64,000 bases of DNA from Bradyrhizobium sp. CCGUVB1N3 (GCF_024199925.1 NZ_JANADR010000001.1:8311501-8375500); one strand, 5' to 3'; positions 1 through 10,900 are shown, counted from the stretch's first letter. The notes: a model not told the origin generated them from the letters alone. A program made the numbers and translations.

Positions 1-93
1 GCGTGCTCATGAAGGCGATGTCGCCTTCCGGGGTCCGCGGAAAGTCTCTGCTCGGGTTGAGCTTTGCCGGCTTTGATCCGAACCGGACCTGCC

Positions 94-107
94 TTGATCT
101 AGATCAA
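94..107. promoter_or_regulatory. FixK/FNR-type box upstream of the arylsulfatase gene
   Basis: TTGATCTAGATCAA is a perfect 14-nt palindrome with the TTGAT-N4-ATCAA form bound by FNR/FixK regulators. It lies about 150 bp before the arylsulfatase start. It may instead serve a leftward gene outside the window. The remainder of 1-250 shows no supported gene. Confidence 0.6.
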
Positions 108-253
108 TAGGAACGGCGGGCCGCTTCTGTTTCCTCTGTGCCCGATGTCCCCCAAAGCTGACACCGCGCTCGCTGAGTAGGACATCGATCCAATCGATTG
201 CTACGGCGGCGTGCGTTCGCCGCGAGAGGATTTGTGCGTCCCTGGAGCAAGTG

Positions 254-1942
254 ATGCAACAGTCTGATGACACGACTCATGTCGTTCGGCCCAGCCGCCG
301 CAATCTTCTGCTCGGCACGTCGACGCTGGTCGCAGCGGCGACATTGAGTTCCGGTGCGTTGGCGCAGGCGCAGAAGGCCGCGCCCGCCACGGCGCCAGCG
401 ACAGCTGCGCCGTCCACTCGCAAACCGAACATCCTGGTGATCTTCGGAGACGACATCGGCTACTGGAACATCAGCGCCTACAGCCGTGGCATGATGGGCT
501 ACCGCACGCCCAATATCGACCGCATTGCCAAGGAAGGGGCGATGTTTACCGACCTCTACGCCCACCAGTCCTGCACGGCAGGCCGTGCCGCGTTCATCAC
601 CGGACAAAGCTGCTTCCGGACGGGCTTGCTCAAGGTTGGCCTCCCGGCTGCAAAGGAAGGACTGTCGGAGAAAGACCCGACACTAGCCGACCTGCTCAAA
701 CCGCTCGGCTACGCCACAGGTCAATTCGGCAAGAACCATCTCGGCGACCGCAACGAGTTTCTGCCGACCGTGCATGGCTTCGACGAGTTCTTTGGCAATC
801 TGTACCACCTCAACGCGGAAGAAGAGCCGGAGAACCCGGATTATCCGAAGGCCTCCGAGTATCCCAATTTCCTGAACAGATACGGCCCCCGCGGTGTCCT
901 TCACACGTTCGCGACTGAAGCGGATGATCCGACCGAGGATCCAAGGTTCGGCCGTGTGGGTCGGCAGAAAATCGAAGATACCGGCCATCTCACCAAAAAG
1001 CGTATGGAGACGGTGGACGAAGAGTTCCTCGGCGCGGCCATGGCCTTCGTCGACAAGAACAGCCGCGCCAATAAGCCCTTCTTCTGCTGGTTCAACGCGA
1101 CACGCATGCACATCTACACCCACCTCAAGGCGTCTTCGCAGGGCAAGACCGGTCTCGGATCGGAGGCCGATGGCATGGTTGAGCACGATGGCATGGTCGG
1201 CCAGCTGCTCAAACAGCTTGACGACCTCGGCATCGCCGACAACACCATCGTCATCTACACCACGGATAACGGTGCCGAAGAGTTCTCGTGGCCCGATGGC
1301 GGCACCACGCCGTTTCATGGCGAAAAGAACGCGAGTTGGGAAGGCGGCTACCGCGTCCCCGGCATGATCCTCTGGCCCGGTCTCGTCAAACCCGGCACCG
1401 AAGTCAACGACATCTTCTCACATGAAGATTGGGTACCGACGCTGGTGGCCGCCGCGGGCGAACCGGACGTCACGCAGAAGCTGCTCACCGGCTATCAGGC
1501 AGGACCGAAGACCTTCAAGGTCCATCTCGACGGCTACGATCAGCGCGGCTTGTTGGCCGGCACCGGTCCAAGCAAGCGCAAAGAATATTTCTACTGGACC
1601 GATGACGGCAATCTCGCTGCCCTGCGCTATGATCGCTGGAAGATATTATTCCTGGAGCAACGCGCGAAAGGTCTCGACGTTTGGCAGGACCCGCTTATTC
1701 CGCTTCGCCTCCCAAAGCTCATGGACTTGCGCGCTGATCCCTTCGAGCGGGCCCAGTTCGAGGCGGGAGAATACGCCAAGTGGCGCGTCGAGCGTGCATT
1801 CGTTCTCGTTCCAGCGCAGGACATAGTGGGCCAACATCTGCAAACCTATGTCGAGTACCCGCCGCGGCAGAAGCCCGGCAGCTTCTCGCTCGACCAGGTG
1901 CTGGCGAAGTTGCAGGAAGGTGGCGGCAGCGGCAAGCACTGA
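254..1942 (+). CDS. Exported arylsulfatase (formylglycine-dependent sulfatase)
   Basis: Sulfatase-family enzyme of 562 aa, predicted to hydrolyse sulfate esters in the periplasm. The N-terminus has a twin-arginine-like signal (PSRRNLLLG, then a hydrophobic stretch ending in GALAQA), so Tat export of the folded, matured enzyme is likely. The metal-binding start is NILVIFGDDIGYWN. The catalytic segment SCTAGRAAFITG has Cys107 and Arg111 in a C-x-A-x-R arrangement, the form converted to formylglycine, rather than the more common C-x-P-S-R. A downstream TTDNGAE motif fits the family. I chose ATG 254 because CTGGAG lies 7 bp upstream; GTG 251 directly precedes it. A perfect FixK-type box sits upstream. 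The true substrate is unknown. Confidence 0.85.
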   Translation: MQQSDDTTHVVRPSRRNLLLGTSTLVAAATLSSGALAQAQKAAPATAPATAAPSTRKPNILVIFGDDIGYWNISAYSRGMMGYRTPNIDRIAKEGAMFTDLYAHQSCTAGRAAFITGQSCFRTGLLKVGLPAAKEGLSEKDPTLADLLKPLGYATGQFGKNHLGDRNEFLPTVHGFDEFFGNLYHLNAEEEPENPDYPKASEYPNFLNRYGPRGVLHTFATEADDPTEDPRFGRVGRQKIEDTGHLTKKRMETVDEEFLGAAMAFVDKNSRANKPFFCWFNATRMHIYTHLKASSQGKTGLGSEADGMVEHDGMVGQLLKQLDDLGIADNTIVIYTTDNGAEEFSWPDGGTTPFHGEKNASWEGGYRVPGMILWPGLVKPGTEVNDIFSHEDWVPTLVAAAGEPDVTQKLLTGYQAGPKTFKVHLDGYDQRGLLAGTGPSKRKEYFYWTDDGNLAALRYDRWKILFLEQRAKGLDVWQDPLIPLRLPKLMDLRADPFERAQFEAGEYAKWRVERAFVLVPAQDIVGQHLQTYVEYPPRQKPGSFSLDQVLAKLQEGGGSGKH

Positions 1943-2195
1943 CGCGGCTGCCCCATGCAAGCCACGGCATTGCGCTGGCCGGCGAAATCCGGTCGGCGCT
2001 GCCTTTCGATCAAACGATATTGCCTTGCTGGACTGCCCGAATTCCGGACCCGGCTCGCTTTGGCGCGGATTTCCGAGTCTGACCTAACTCGGACATTGCG
2101 AAGGCTTTGATCTGATCCTTTGGATTTTCGTGCGAAACCGGTCCGATAACGAACGAGCGGTCGGACGCGAATCGTCCTTCATGGAGGGAGGATAT

Positions 2196-3485
2196 ATGCC
2201 GAAGGTGTCGGCCTGGCTCTGCCTCTCGCTTTGCGCCGGATTGCTGGCCGCGACCGCGGATGCCACCCAAACCGAGCGTCTGGTCTTTCTGTCGACCCAA
2301 CTGCGGCCGATCGGGGAGGCACAGAAGATGCGCAACTTCGTCCTCAAGGAGTTCCCGCAGGAGGTCGACTACGTCACCGATCTGCCACAGCGATTTGCAA
2401 TGCGAGTAGAGGCAGAGCGACAGGCCGGCATGCACACGATAGATGTTGTTGGCGCGCTGCACGGCGAACTGCAAGCGCTGGTGCCGCTTGACGCAATGGT
2501 CCCGCTCGATGACCTCTCCAAGAGGCTGGCCGGACGCGGCATCCCGGATCCGCTGCTGACGCTCGGAAAATTCGGCACCGCGCATCAGCTCTATATCCCA
2601 TGGATGCAAGCGAGCTACATCATGGTCGCCAACAAACAGGCGCTGCCTTATCTGCCCAGTGGGGCGGACATTAATGCGCTCAGCTACGACCAACTCGCGA
2701 CGTGGGCCAGCACACTCCAGCAGAAGACAGGCAAGCGCCTGCTCGGCTTTCCGGCAGGCCCGCATGGGCTGATGCATCGCTTTTTCGAGGGTTTCCTTTA
2801 TCCGTCCCATACCGGCGGGGTCGTGGTTCCGTTCCGCTCGGAGGCGGCCGAAGCGATGTGGATGCAGTTCGCGTCGCTATGGAAAAGCGTCAATCCGAAC
2901 TCAACCAGCTACGATTTCATGGCGCAGCCCTTGCTGTCTGGCGAGGTCTGGATCGGCTTCGACCACATTGCCCGCGTGCTCGACGCCCTGCGCCAGAAAC
3001 CGAACGAATTTGTCGCATTCCCTGCTCCCGCTGGACCCAAGGGGCGCGGCTACATGCCGATTCTGGTCGGCCTGGCGGTGGTGAAGGGCACACCCGGCAT
3101 GGCCGAAGCGATGGCACTGATCGACTACCTGACCCAGCCTGAAACGCAGATCACCTTGGCCCGTACCGTCGGCTTTTTCCCGGTGGTGAAGGCAAAGTTG
3201 CCAGCGGATCTTGATCCCGGCCTGAGGATGGGCGCCGATGCGATTGCCAAAATGCAGTCGGCGAAGGACGCGCTGCCCGCGCTGCCGCCGATCGGCTTCG
3301 GCCAACGCGACGCCGAGTTCGACAGGGTGTTCCTTGAGACATTCCAGCTAATCGTTCTGCGCGGTCAGAAGGCGCGCCCGGTGCTCGAACGTGAAGCCGA
3401 GACGCTGCAGCGCCTGATGAACGAAAGCGGTGTGCCGTGCTGGCAGCCCGATCCCCCCGGTCGCGGCGCGTGCCAGGTCCAATAG
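2196..3485 (+). CDS. ABC-transporter extracellular solute-binding protein (family 1)
   Basis: Predicted periplasmic receptor of 429 aa for an ABC importer, probably of sugars or related solutes. The N-terminus is a classical signal peptide (MPKVSAWLCLSLCAGLLAATADA) with likely cleavage near ADA-TQ. The mature part has the bilobal layout of family 1 binding proteins, including PWMQASYIMVANKQAL and a C-terminal region listing repeated helices (AEAMALIDYLTQPE). ATG 2196 was chosen because a strong GGAGGGAGG lies 4 bp upstream; an in-frame extension to 2130 lacks this. No permease or ATPase gene is adjacent, so it is an orphan receptor here or works with partners elsewhere. Intergenic 1943-2195 has nothing recognisable. 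Confidence 0.75.
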   Translation: MPKVSAWLCLSLCAGLLAATADATQTERLVFLSTQLRPIGEAQKMRNFVLKEFPQEVDYVTDLPQRFAMRVEAERQAGMHTIDVVGALHGELQALVPLDAMVPLDDLSKRLAGRGIPDPLLTLGKFGTAHQLYIPWMQASYIMVANKQALPYLPSGADINALSYDQLATWASTLQQKTGKRLLGFPAGPHGLMHRFFEGFLYPSHTGGVVVPFRSEAAEAMWMQFASLWKSVNPNSTSYDFMAQPLLSGEVWIGFDHIARVLDALRQKPNEFVAFPAPAGPKGRGYMPILVGLAVVKGTPGMAEAMALIDYLTQPETQITLARTVGFFPVVKAKLPADLDPGLRMGADAIAKMQSAKDALPALPPIGFGQRDAEFDRVFLETFQLIVLRGQKARPVLEREAETLQRLMNESGVPCWQPDPPGRGACQVQ

Positions 3486-3534
3486 CGGGAGGCTCGTCAT
3501 CACGTGCACGGCGAGCCGCAACCAAAGGGCGTAT

Positions 3535-5433
3535 TTACGCGACTGCTTCGATCAACTCGTAGACGCGCGTTTCCGTCGTCATCCCCTTGGCGGTTACCGA
3601 GGCGATGAGCTCAAAACGAAAGCGCTGCTCGACCCGCGTGTACACGGCCTCGCTGACAAGGATCGTCGTCCCATACCCCTTGTTGAGCCCTTCGAGGCGA
3701 GCAGCAAGATTCACGCTGTTGCCCAGTACCGTATAGTTCATGCGTTCCGTTGAACCGACATTTCCCACCACGGCATCCCCGAAATGGATTCCAAGGCGAA
3801 CGACGAACGGGGGCAGCCCCTCGGCCTCGAATTGAGCATTGAGCGCGTCGCTCGCCGCCTTGGCCGAAAGGGCGGCCCGGCAAGCCCGCTCGACATGATC
3901 GGGCTGCAATTGGGGAGCGTTCCAAAATACCATCACCGAGTCCCCGATGAACTTGTCCACGGTCCCGCCTTGGGCAAGAAACGCTTCCGTCAACGCGGCG
4001 AAATGGCGCGACGTTTGGCGCATCAAACTGTCAGGGTCGGCCGCTTCGGCGATCCCGGTAAAATTCGTGACGTCGGTAAACAGGATGGTCACCTCCCGCC
4101 TCATTCCGCCGAGCTCGGTGGAAATCGAGCCATCAACGATTCCTCTGACGATATCCTTCGGGACAAAACGAGCGAATGACGAGATGCTGCGCCGGGCAAC
4201 CGCCATCGTCCTGCCGAGTTCGTTGATCTCTGCGATGTTCGATGTGACAGGAGCATCGCGGGGCGCCGCTAACGTTTGGAGTCTGCTTGCCTGGGCGGTT
4301 ATCCGTTTCAGCGAAGCCGACATTTGGCCGCCGAAGACCCAGGCCGCGGGCACGAAGCAGCCACCTACGATCAAGGCAATGACTATTCCTCTAATCTGCA
4401 GCTTTCGTACGTTCTGCGCAAAATCGTCTTCAGCCGCAAACAACAGAGAGTAGCCGCTGTATCCGCCTCCTTGAGAAAATTTCTGCAAGCGAAAGAGGTA
4501 ATCTCGTCCATCTTCGCCCCGCATGCTGCCTTCCAACTGCCCGCGGCCGTCCCATGTCCGCATGACCGCGCCGACCAGTCCGGTCCGGATTTCCCAAATT
4601 TCGGGGAGCTGCGGACGCGAGGGATGCTTCCTCGCATCCTCCACGAGCCGGGCGAAGTCCGGGTGGGCGATAAGTACGCCGAACGAGTCGAAGATGATGG
4701 CTGTTCCGTGCTCCCCGGGGCGTTGCCCGTGGACCAACTCGCTGAACTTATCAAGCTTGAGGTCGGCGGCAATGACACCGCGGACGTGCCCACGCAGAGG
4801 GGCGCTCAAGGTGATCATCGCTGTGCCAATGCTGAACGAAGCATACGGCGCCGAGACAACAGCGCTACCCGCCTGCATCGTATCACGATACCAGACTCGC
4901 TTCCGTGGGTCGTAACCATAGTCCCGCAAATCGAGCTGGCCGGTCTTGTTGCCTTCCTCGTCTTCGAAGATTCGGCGCATCGGTAGTGCTCCGTCGGAGG
5001 TCGGCCGGACCAAGTTGACATTGTAGACGGCCTCGGGGGGTGCCCCTAACTTTTCACGCTCCACCGGGCTTAGGACGTCAACGCGCCGGACTTGAAGCCA
5101 GCAACCGTTTTCGTACCCGACATAGAAGCTATCCGCCTGTGGCAGCTTGTGTAGAGCGGCTCTGAAGAGAACGATCGCACTATCTTCCTCACCCCTGTCA
5201 TCGGAGTCGGCGAAAGAGGGATTTGATGACAGCACGTCAACGACGGCACTCAGTCCCGAGACCTCTGCCTCGAGGCGGCTAAGGGTGTTGGCACTGGCGG
5301 CGTCCATTGCGGCGGACGCCGCTGCTCTTGCTACCGCATGAAAAGTCGCGAGTTCGGTGAATACCAGAGATGCGGTCAGAGCTGCGATGAAGGCTATCAC
5401 GGCCGCTGTGATTGCGATCCTGAACGTGAACAT
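3535..5433 (-). CDS. Membrane sensor class III adenylate/guanylate cyclase
   Basis: A 632-aa signalling enzyme predicted to make cyclic nucleotide from ATP or GTP at the inner membrane. Residues 1-25 form the first membrane helix, followed by a periplasmic Cache-like sensor of about 310 residues (YDPRKRVWYRDT, then GVIAADLKLDKFSELV). A second membrane helix (GIVIALIVGGCFVPAAWVFG) leads through a HAMP-like linker to the C-terminal catalytic domain. Visible class III motifs are ILFTDVTNFT (first metal Asp), KFIGDSVMVFW (second metal Asp) and NYTVLGNSVNLAARLE (transition-state region). ATG 5433 is preferred because GAGGGGA lies 9 bp upstream and the protein then begins directly with the membrane helix; a GTG at 5499 has a ribosome site that is too close. 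Ligand unknown. Confidence 0.85.
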   Translation of the reverse strand: MFTFRIAITAAVIAFIAALTASLVFTELATFHAVARAAASAAMDAASANTLSRLEAEVSGLSAVVDVLSSNPSFADSDDRGEEDSAIVLFRAALHKLPQADSFYVGYENGCWLQVRRVDVLSPVEREKLGAPPEAVYNVNLVRPTSDGALPMRRIFEDEEGNKTGQLDLRDYGYDPRKRVWYRDTMQAGSAVVSAPYASFSIGTAMITLSAPLRGHVRGVIAADLKLDKFSELVHGQRPGEHGTAIIFDSFGVLIAHPDFARLVEDARKHPSRPQLPEIWEIRTGLVGAVMRTWDGRGQLEGSMRGEDGRDYLFRLQKFSQGGGYSGYSLLFAAEDDFAQNVRKLQIRGIVIALIVGGCFVPAAWVFGGQMSASLKRITAQASRLQTLAAPRDAPVTSNIAEINELGRTMAVARRSISSFARFVPKDIVRGIVDGSISTELGGMRREVTILFTDVTNFTGIAEAADPDSLMRQTSRHFAALTEAFLAQGGTVDKFIGDSVMVFWNAPQLQPDHVERACRAALSAKAASDALNAQFEAEGLPPFVVRLGIHFGDAVVGNVGSTERMNYTVLGNSVNLAARLEGLNKGYGTTILVSEAVYTRVEQRFRFELIASVTAKGMTTETRVYELIEAVA

Positions 5434-5725
5434 CTCAATTGGTCCCCTCGCTTCACTACCGGAAACCAGTTTGAACTCATTGTTACCTCCCTTTCGCACC
5501 TCCCTGGTTTGTCGCGACTGTCGGCGGCAGCGTGCGCTGCTCCGGTTACAAGGAATGGCGCGTCAGGGATGCTATCGCGGAATATGTGGCCTCACCATGT
5601 CGGCATGACTTGTCTGCTCTCGCACCGCGCCCGGGCCGGTGCCATGCCACCACGAAATCAATCAGAAGGCTCGCCTCGAGGCTGCTCTTGTACCGCCGCT
5701 GTTGGCCCTCAGCAGCGGTTGGGGA

Positions 5726-5765
5726 ACGTCCGCTATTCCGCCGCTATCAGGGCCACAGCGGACGT
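5726..5765. repeat. Inverted repeat in the cyclase-TetR intergenic region
   Basis: In the 373-bp gap 5434-5806 the only clear structure is a pair of 9-bp arms, ACGTCCGCT and AGCGGACGT, separated by 22 bp just beyond the 3' end of the tetR gene. It could be a weak terminator or a remnant repeat. I see no credible coding sequence in this gap. Confidence 0.35.
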
Positions 5766-5806
5766 CCGCGCGTCGATCTGCGGCAAAGCGTTCATGAGTA
5801 TGCGCC

Positions 5807-6415
5807 CTAGACTGACGAAAGCCCCATCGCGCGGCGAAGATCGCTGATGGCGCGCAGGAAACTGTCGGCCGGCGTGGTCTCGGGATCGATCAGCCGGTGC
5901 AGGCGGAAACCGTCTTCTAGCGCCAGCACTACGGCGGCGGCCCAGGACGGGTCCTGCACCTTGTTCGTGCCGCGGACTTGCGCGCCCTGCACGATATCGG
6001 CGACCAGCTTGCGCCGCGCGCGCAGGCGCTTGGCAAGCTCGGGCCTGCGCTTCTCGGCGCGCGCCACGTAGAGGATCATCTCCATGTGCAGGAGCGGGGA
6101 GCGGCCGAGCGGATCGCGCCGGTTGCGCTCCATCGACCTCAGCGCCGCAATGAAATCGTCGAGATCGGTATGCTGCGCGAGCAGGTCGAGATTGCGCCGG
6201 ATCGACTGCTCGACATGGTCCTCGAGCATGGCGATGATCAGTTCGTCCTTGCTGTTGAAGTTCGAATAGAACGCGCCGCGCGTGAAGCCGGCAGCAGTGG
6301 CGATCGCATCGATGCTGGCGCCGCCGATGCCCTGGTCCTCGAACACGTGCGCGGCCGCCTCGAACAGCTTGTCGCGGGTGTCGTCCCTGGTCGGCCTGGT
6401 CCTCACTCTTGACAT
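5807..6415 (-). CDS. TetR/AcrR-family transcriptional regulator
   Basis: A 202-aa one-component regulator. Residues about 13-60 form the TetR helix-turn-helix (LFEAAAHVFEDQGIGGASID, then AAGFTRGAFYSNFNSKDELI), and the rest is a helical ligand-binding domain. It is transcribed away from a cytochrome P450 gene. The 122-bp gap between them holds a long palindrome at 6439-6464, a natural operator, so it probably represses itself and the P450 until an unknown small molecule binds. Length is typical for the family. Confidence 0.88.
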   Translation of the reverse strand: MSRVRTRPTRDDTRDKLFEAAAHVFEDQGIGGASIDAIATAAGFTRGAFYSNFNSKDELIIAMLEDHVEQSIRRNLDLLAQHTDLDDFIAALRSMERNRRDPLGRSPLLHMEMILYVARAEKRRPELAKRLRARRKLVADIVQGAQVRGTNKVQDPSWAAAVVLALEDGFRLHRLIDPETTPADSFLRAISDLRRAMGLSSV

Positions 6416-6438
6416 CCCTGCATTTTAGTTGAGAATGC

Positions 6439-6464
6439 AACTCAATACAATAATGTATCGAGTT
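6439..6464. promoter_or_regulatory. Probable TetR operator in the tetR-P450 divergent promoter
   Basis: Two 11-bp arms, AACTCAATACA and TGTATCGAGTT, flank ATAA; one position of the dyad mismatches. The core ATACAATAATGTAT is a perfect-arm palindrome. It sits 24 bp from the tetR start and 74 bp from the P450 start, where a repressor would cover both promoters. Confidence 0.65.
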
Positions 6465-6537
6465 TCATTGGGGATGGTCACGCCGCATATCTCTTGGGCA
6501 CCGGCGTGGTCGATGCGGCGAACGATTTGAGGTCACC

Positions 6538-7776
6538 ATGAACGAGCATACGCAGCCGGCGGCAAGCGATCCGCTGTTCAATCCGCTGGCCCCCGACTTC
6601 ATCAGGGATCCCTATCCCCATTACGAGCGGCTGCGCGCGGTCGATCCGATGCATGTGACCCCGTTCGGTTCCTTTTTGGCGAGCCGACATGCCGAGGTGA
6701 GCCTCGTGATGCGCGACAAGCGCTTCGGCAAGGATTTCGTCGAGCGCAGCAAGCGCCGCTACGGTCCGAAGATCATGGAGGAGCCAGTCTTCCGCAGCAT
6801 GAGCCACTGGATGCTGCAGGCCGATCCGCCCGACCACACCCGCCTGCGCGGTCTGGTCGTGAAAGCTTTCACCGCGCGCCGGGTCGAGGACATGCGGCCG
6901 CGGATCCAGGAGATCGTCGACCAGACGCTCGACGAGGTGATCGATCGCGGGCAGATGGACCTGATCGAGGATTTTGCCTTCCGCCTGCCGGTCACGATCA
7001 TCTGCGACATGCTTGGCATTCCCGAAGACCATCGCGAGGTCTTCTACAAGGGCTCGCGCGACGGCGGACGGCTGCTGGATCCCGTGCCCCTCTCTCCGGA
7101 AGAGATCCGCCAGGGCAACGCCGGCAACCTGATGGCGCAGATGTACTTCCAGCAGCTCTTCGAGCTGCGCCGCCGCAATCCGGGCGAGGACCTCACCACC
7201 CAGCTCGTGCAGGCCGAGGAAGACGGCCACAAGCTGACCAATGAGGAACTGACAGCCAACATCATCCTGCTGTTCGGCGCCGGCCACGAGACCACCGTCA
7301 ATCTGATCGGCAACGGCTTGTTGGCCCTGCACCGCAATCCGGACCAGCTCGCGCTGCTCAAGGCCCGACCGGAGCTGATCGGCAACGCGATCGAGGAGTT
7401 CTTGCGCTACGATTCCTCGGTGCAGATGACCGGGCGCGTCACGCTGGAGGATATCGACGATCTCGGCGGCAAGCGGATCCCCAAGGGCGAGACCGTGCTG
7501 TGCCTGCTGGGCTCGGCCAACCGCGATCCGGCCGTCTACCCTGATCGCCCCGACCGCCTGGACATCGTCAGGGAGAACGTCAGGCCGGTGTCGTTCGGCG
7601 GCGGCATCCATTTCTGCCTGGGCGCCCAATTGGCGCGCATCGAGGCCGAGATCGCCATCAACACCCTGCTCAGGCGGCTGCCGGACTTGCGGATCGACGA
7701 CGTCGAGACCCCCGAATGGCGGCCGACCTTCGTCCTGCGCGGCCTGAAGCGGCTGCCGGCGAGCTGGCAGCGTTAA
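6538..7776 (+). CDS. Cytochrome P450 monooxygenase
   Basis: A 412-aa soluble bacterial P450 predicted to hydroxylate an unknown organic substrate using electrons from a ferredoxin system encoded elsewhere. The I-helix oxygen-activation motif is GAGHETT (residues 247-253), the K-helix ExxR is EEFLRY, and the haem-binding loop is FGGGIHFCLG with Cys360 as the iron ligand. The N-terminus lacks a membrane anchor. ATG 6538 has GAGGT upstream. The divergent TetR gene and the shared palindrome suggest substrate-inducible expression. No ferredoxin or reductase gene lies beside it. Confidence 0.92.
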   Translation: MNEHTQPAASDPLFNPLAPDFIRDPYPHYERLRAVDPMHVTPFGSFLASRHAEVSLVMRDKRFGKDFVERSKRRYGPKIMEEPVFRSMSHWMLQADPPDHTRLRGLVVKAFTARRVEDMRPRIQEIVDQTLDEVIDRGQMDLIEDFAFRLPVTIICDMLGIPEDHREVFYKGSRDGGRLLDPVPLSPEEIRQGNAGNLMAQMYFQQLFELRRRNPGEDLTTQLVQAEEDGHKLTNEELTANIILLFGAGHETTVNLIGNGLLALHRNPDQLALLKARPELIGNAIEEFLRYDSSVQMTGRVTLEDIDDLGGKRIPKGETVLCLLGSANRDPAVYPDRPDRLDIVRENVRPVSFGGGIHFCLGAQLARIEAEIAINTLLRRLPDLRIDDVETPEWRPTFVLRGLKRLPASWQR

Positions 7777-7913
7777 CCTCCGCGCGCAACAGTCGCTGTG
7801 ACTTCGCCATACTTGCCCCTATATAAGGGGCAGTTCCGGCGCGGCTTAGGCTTCGATTTGGCTTAGACGTAGGCTTGGGTTTGGCCCGGGTGCCGGTGGC
7901 CGAGGGGAGACCC

Positions 7914-10900
7914 GTGCAGACGACGCTGCTCGGATTGGCGATTGCCTTCATCATTGCGCTGCTGGCCGCGCTGATCGGGCCTTACTTCATCGACTGGAAC
8001 CAGTTCCGGCCCCAGTTCGAGGCGGAGGCGACCCGGATCATCGGTGTCCCGGTGCGGGTTGCCGGCCAGCTCGACGCGCGGCTGCTGCCGGCGCCGACAT
8101 TGCGGCTGCGCTCGGTCACCTTCGGCGGCAACAACGACCTCGGCAAGCTCCGCGCCGACAAGCTCGACGTCGAGTTCAGCCTCTCTTCGCTGATGCGCGG
8201 CGAATGGCGCGCCACCGAGCTGACCGTCAACGGCATGGCCGCCGATCTCGGCCTCGACGCCAAGGGCCGGGTCGACCTGCCGTCCACGGCGAGCGGCAGC
8301 TTCAACCTCGCTTCGCTCGCGATCGAACGGCTGAACCTCACCGGCCGCATCGCGCTCCATGATGCCGGCAGCCGCGCGACGCTGGAGCTGAGTGACATCG
8401 CGTTCGCCGGCGACGTCCGCTCGCTTGCAGGCTCGGTACGGGGCGACGGCAACGTCACCGTCTCCGGCACGCGCTATCCGTTCCGCGTCTCCTCCGGCCC
8501 GAGCCCCGACGGCACCGCCACCCGTCTCCACATCAATATCGATCCCGGCGAACGCGCGATCCTGGCCGATCTCGAAGGCGTGCTCGCTTTTGACGGCCGG
8601 CTGCCGAAATTCGACGGCGCGCTCACGCTCGCTGTGCCTCCGCCTAAGGACACGTCAAAGGACACGTCAAAGGACAAGCAGGGAGCGCCCGCGCCGACGC
8701 CCTGGAAGCTCACCACGAAGCTCAAGGCCGATCCGTCGCTTGCGAAGTTCGACCAGATCGAGGCGAGTTTTGGCCCCGAAGACACCGCGCTCAAGGTCGC
8801 CGGCGTCGGCGACCTCAAGTTCGGCGCCGCGCCCCTGCTGCGCGCGAATTTGGCGGCGCGGCAGCTCGATGCCGACAAGCTCGCGGCCAAGGACAATACC
8901 GAGCCGCTGCGCATCCTGCCGGCGCTGCGCGCAGGGCTTGCCGCCATCCCGCAGGCGCCGATCCCGGCGCAGATCTCGTTCAGTTCCGAGCAGATCATGC
9001 TCGGCGGCCGGCCGTTGCAAAACATCGCCGCGGAGTTGCAGACCGACGGCAGGTCCTGGACCTTCCAGCGGCTCGATCTGCGCGCGCCGGGCATGACCCA
9101 GGTCGCGCTCAACGGCGCCAGCCCCGGCGTCGACAGCTTTAGCGGCCGGCTCAGCATCGAATCGTCCGACCCCGATACGCTGGTGGGCTGGCTTCAGGGC
9201 CGCAGCGAGATCAATCGCCGCAGCACCAAACCGTTGCGCCTGAGCGGCGACGTGACGGTCGCCGCCAACCATCTCGCGATCGACAAGCTGAAGGCCGAGA
9301 TCGAGGGCGGCGCGGTCGAGGGCCGCATCGCCTTCGTGCAGACCGCCGCCAACAAGGGGTCGCGGTTTGATGCCGAGCTGAAGGCCGACCGGCTCGACCT
9401 CGACGCCGCGGCAAGCTTCGTGCGCGGCCTCGCCGGGCCGCAAGGCGAATGGCCGGACGAGGCAAGACTGTCGCTCGATGTCGGCCGCGCAGTCTCGGCC
9501 GGGCAGGAGCTGCGGCCATTCGCCGCCAAATTCGGTTACAGCCCGACCACGCTGTCGCTGGAGCAGTTGCAGTTCGGCCAGGCGAGCGGCGTGACGACGG
9601 ATGCGAACGGCAGCTTCGATCGCGCGCATGCCACCGGCAAGCTGACGCTGAAATCGGCGGCCAATTCGCTGTCTCAGCTCACGGCCCTGATCAACCCGAT
9701 CGCGCCGGCGCTCGGTGCACGCTTCGATCGCCTCGACGCGCTGCCGGGGCAGGCGCGCCTCAAGCTCGATCTGAGCCTGGACAAGAACGCCGAGCATGCC
9801 GACCGCACTAATGCGCGCGCCGCGCTCGATCTCGATGCGCCGCAGTTGAAGGGGACGGCGACGCTGTCGGCGCAAGCATTGGCGACGGCGATCAACGGCC
9901 TCGATCTCGACCAGCTGCGCAACAGCGACTTCACGCTGGAGTCAAAACTCTCCGCACCGCAGGCGAGCTCGCTGCTGACGCTGTTCGGCCTCGACCGCGT
10001 GGTCGCGGCAGGCGAGGGGGCTTCGCAAGCCGAAGCCAAGGTAAGCGGCACCTGGGGCCGGCCGCTTCAGCTCAACGCGAAGGTCGCGGGCGGCGGACTG
10101 GATGCAGACGCGCAGGGAGCCTTCGAATTGTCCTCGCCTGATCCGAAGGCCAGCGTGAATGTGCGCGTGCGCAACGCCAACCTCGCGCCGCTGTTCGGGA
10201 TCGGTGCCGGCGAGAAGCCGGCGCAAGCCGTCAACCTGTCCTCGCGCCTGACCTTGTCCGGCAACAGGCTGACCTTCGATGATCTCGACAGCTCCGCCTC
10301 GGGCTCGCATCTGCGCGGGCGTCTTGCGATGACGCTGGACCCGGAAAAGAGCGTCGACGGCGAGGTCGGGCTCGATACGCTCGATCTCGTGCCGGCGCTG
10401 GCGGTCGCTATCGGCGCGGCCGGGCGCGACGCAGAGCAGCCGCTCACGGCGGGGCTTGTCAACGGCTGGCGCGGTCGCATCACCTTCCAGGCCCTGCGTG
10501 GCGCATTGCCCGGCGGCATCGAGATGCGGCCTATTAGCGGCACGATCCGCAATGACGGTCAGTCGCTGGCGCTGGATTCCCTGAAGGGCGGCATCGGCGG
10601 CGGGGAGATGACCGCAAGCATCGATGCACGCGACAGTCCCAACGGCCTGTCGCTGAACGCGCGCATCCAGCTCGCCAATGTCGATGCGACGGTGTTGCGT
10701 TATCGCAATCTCGCCGTGCCCAAGGGCCGCGCCTCGGTGCAGATGGCGCTGTCGGCCCAGGGCCGCAGCATTGCGGCGCTGACCGGCGCGCTCGCCGGCA
10801 ACGGCACCGTGACGCTGGAATCGGCCGAGTTCGCCGGGCTCGATCCGCGCGCTTTCGAGCTCGCGATCCGGGCCAGCGATGGCGGCCAGGTCGCCGACGA

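Noticed and set aside
7..273. Short minus-strand frame at the window start
   Set aside because: No domain, covers the FixK-type box and the arylsulfatase start; probably non-coding.
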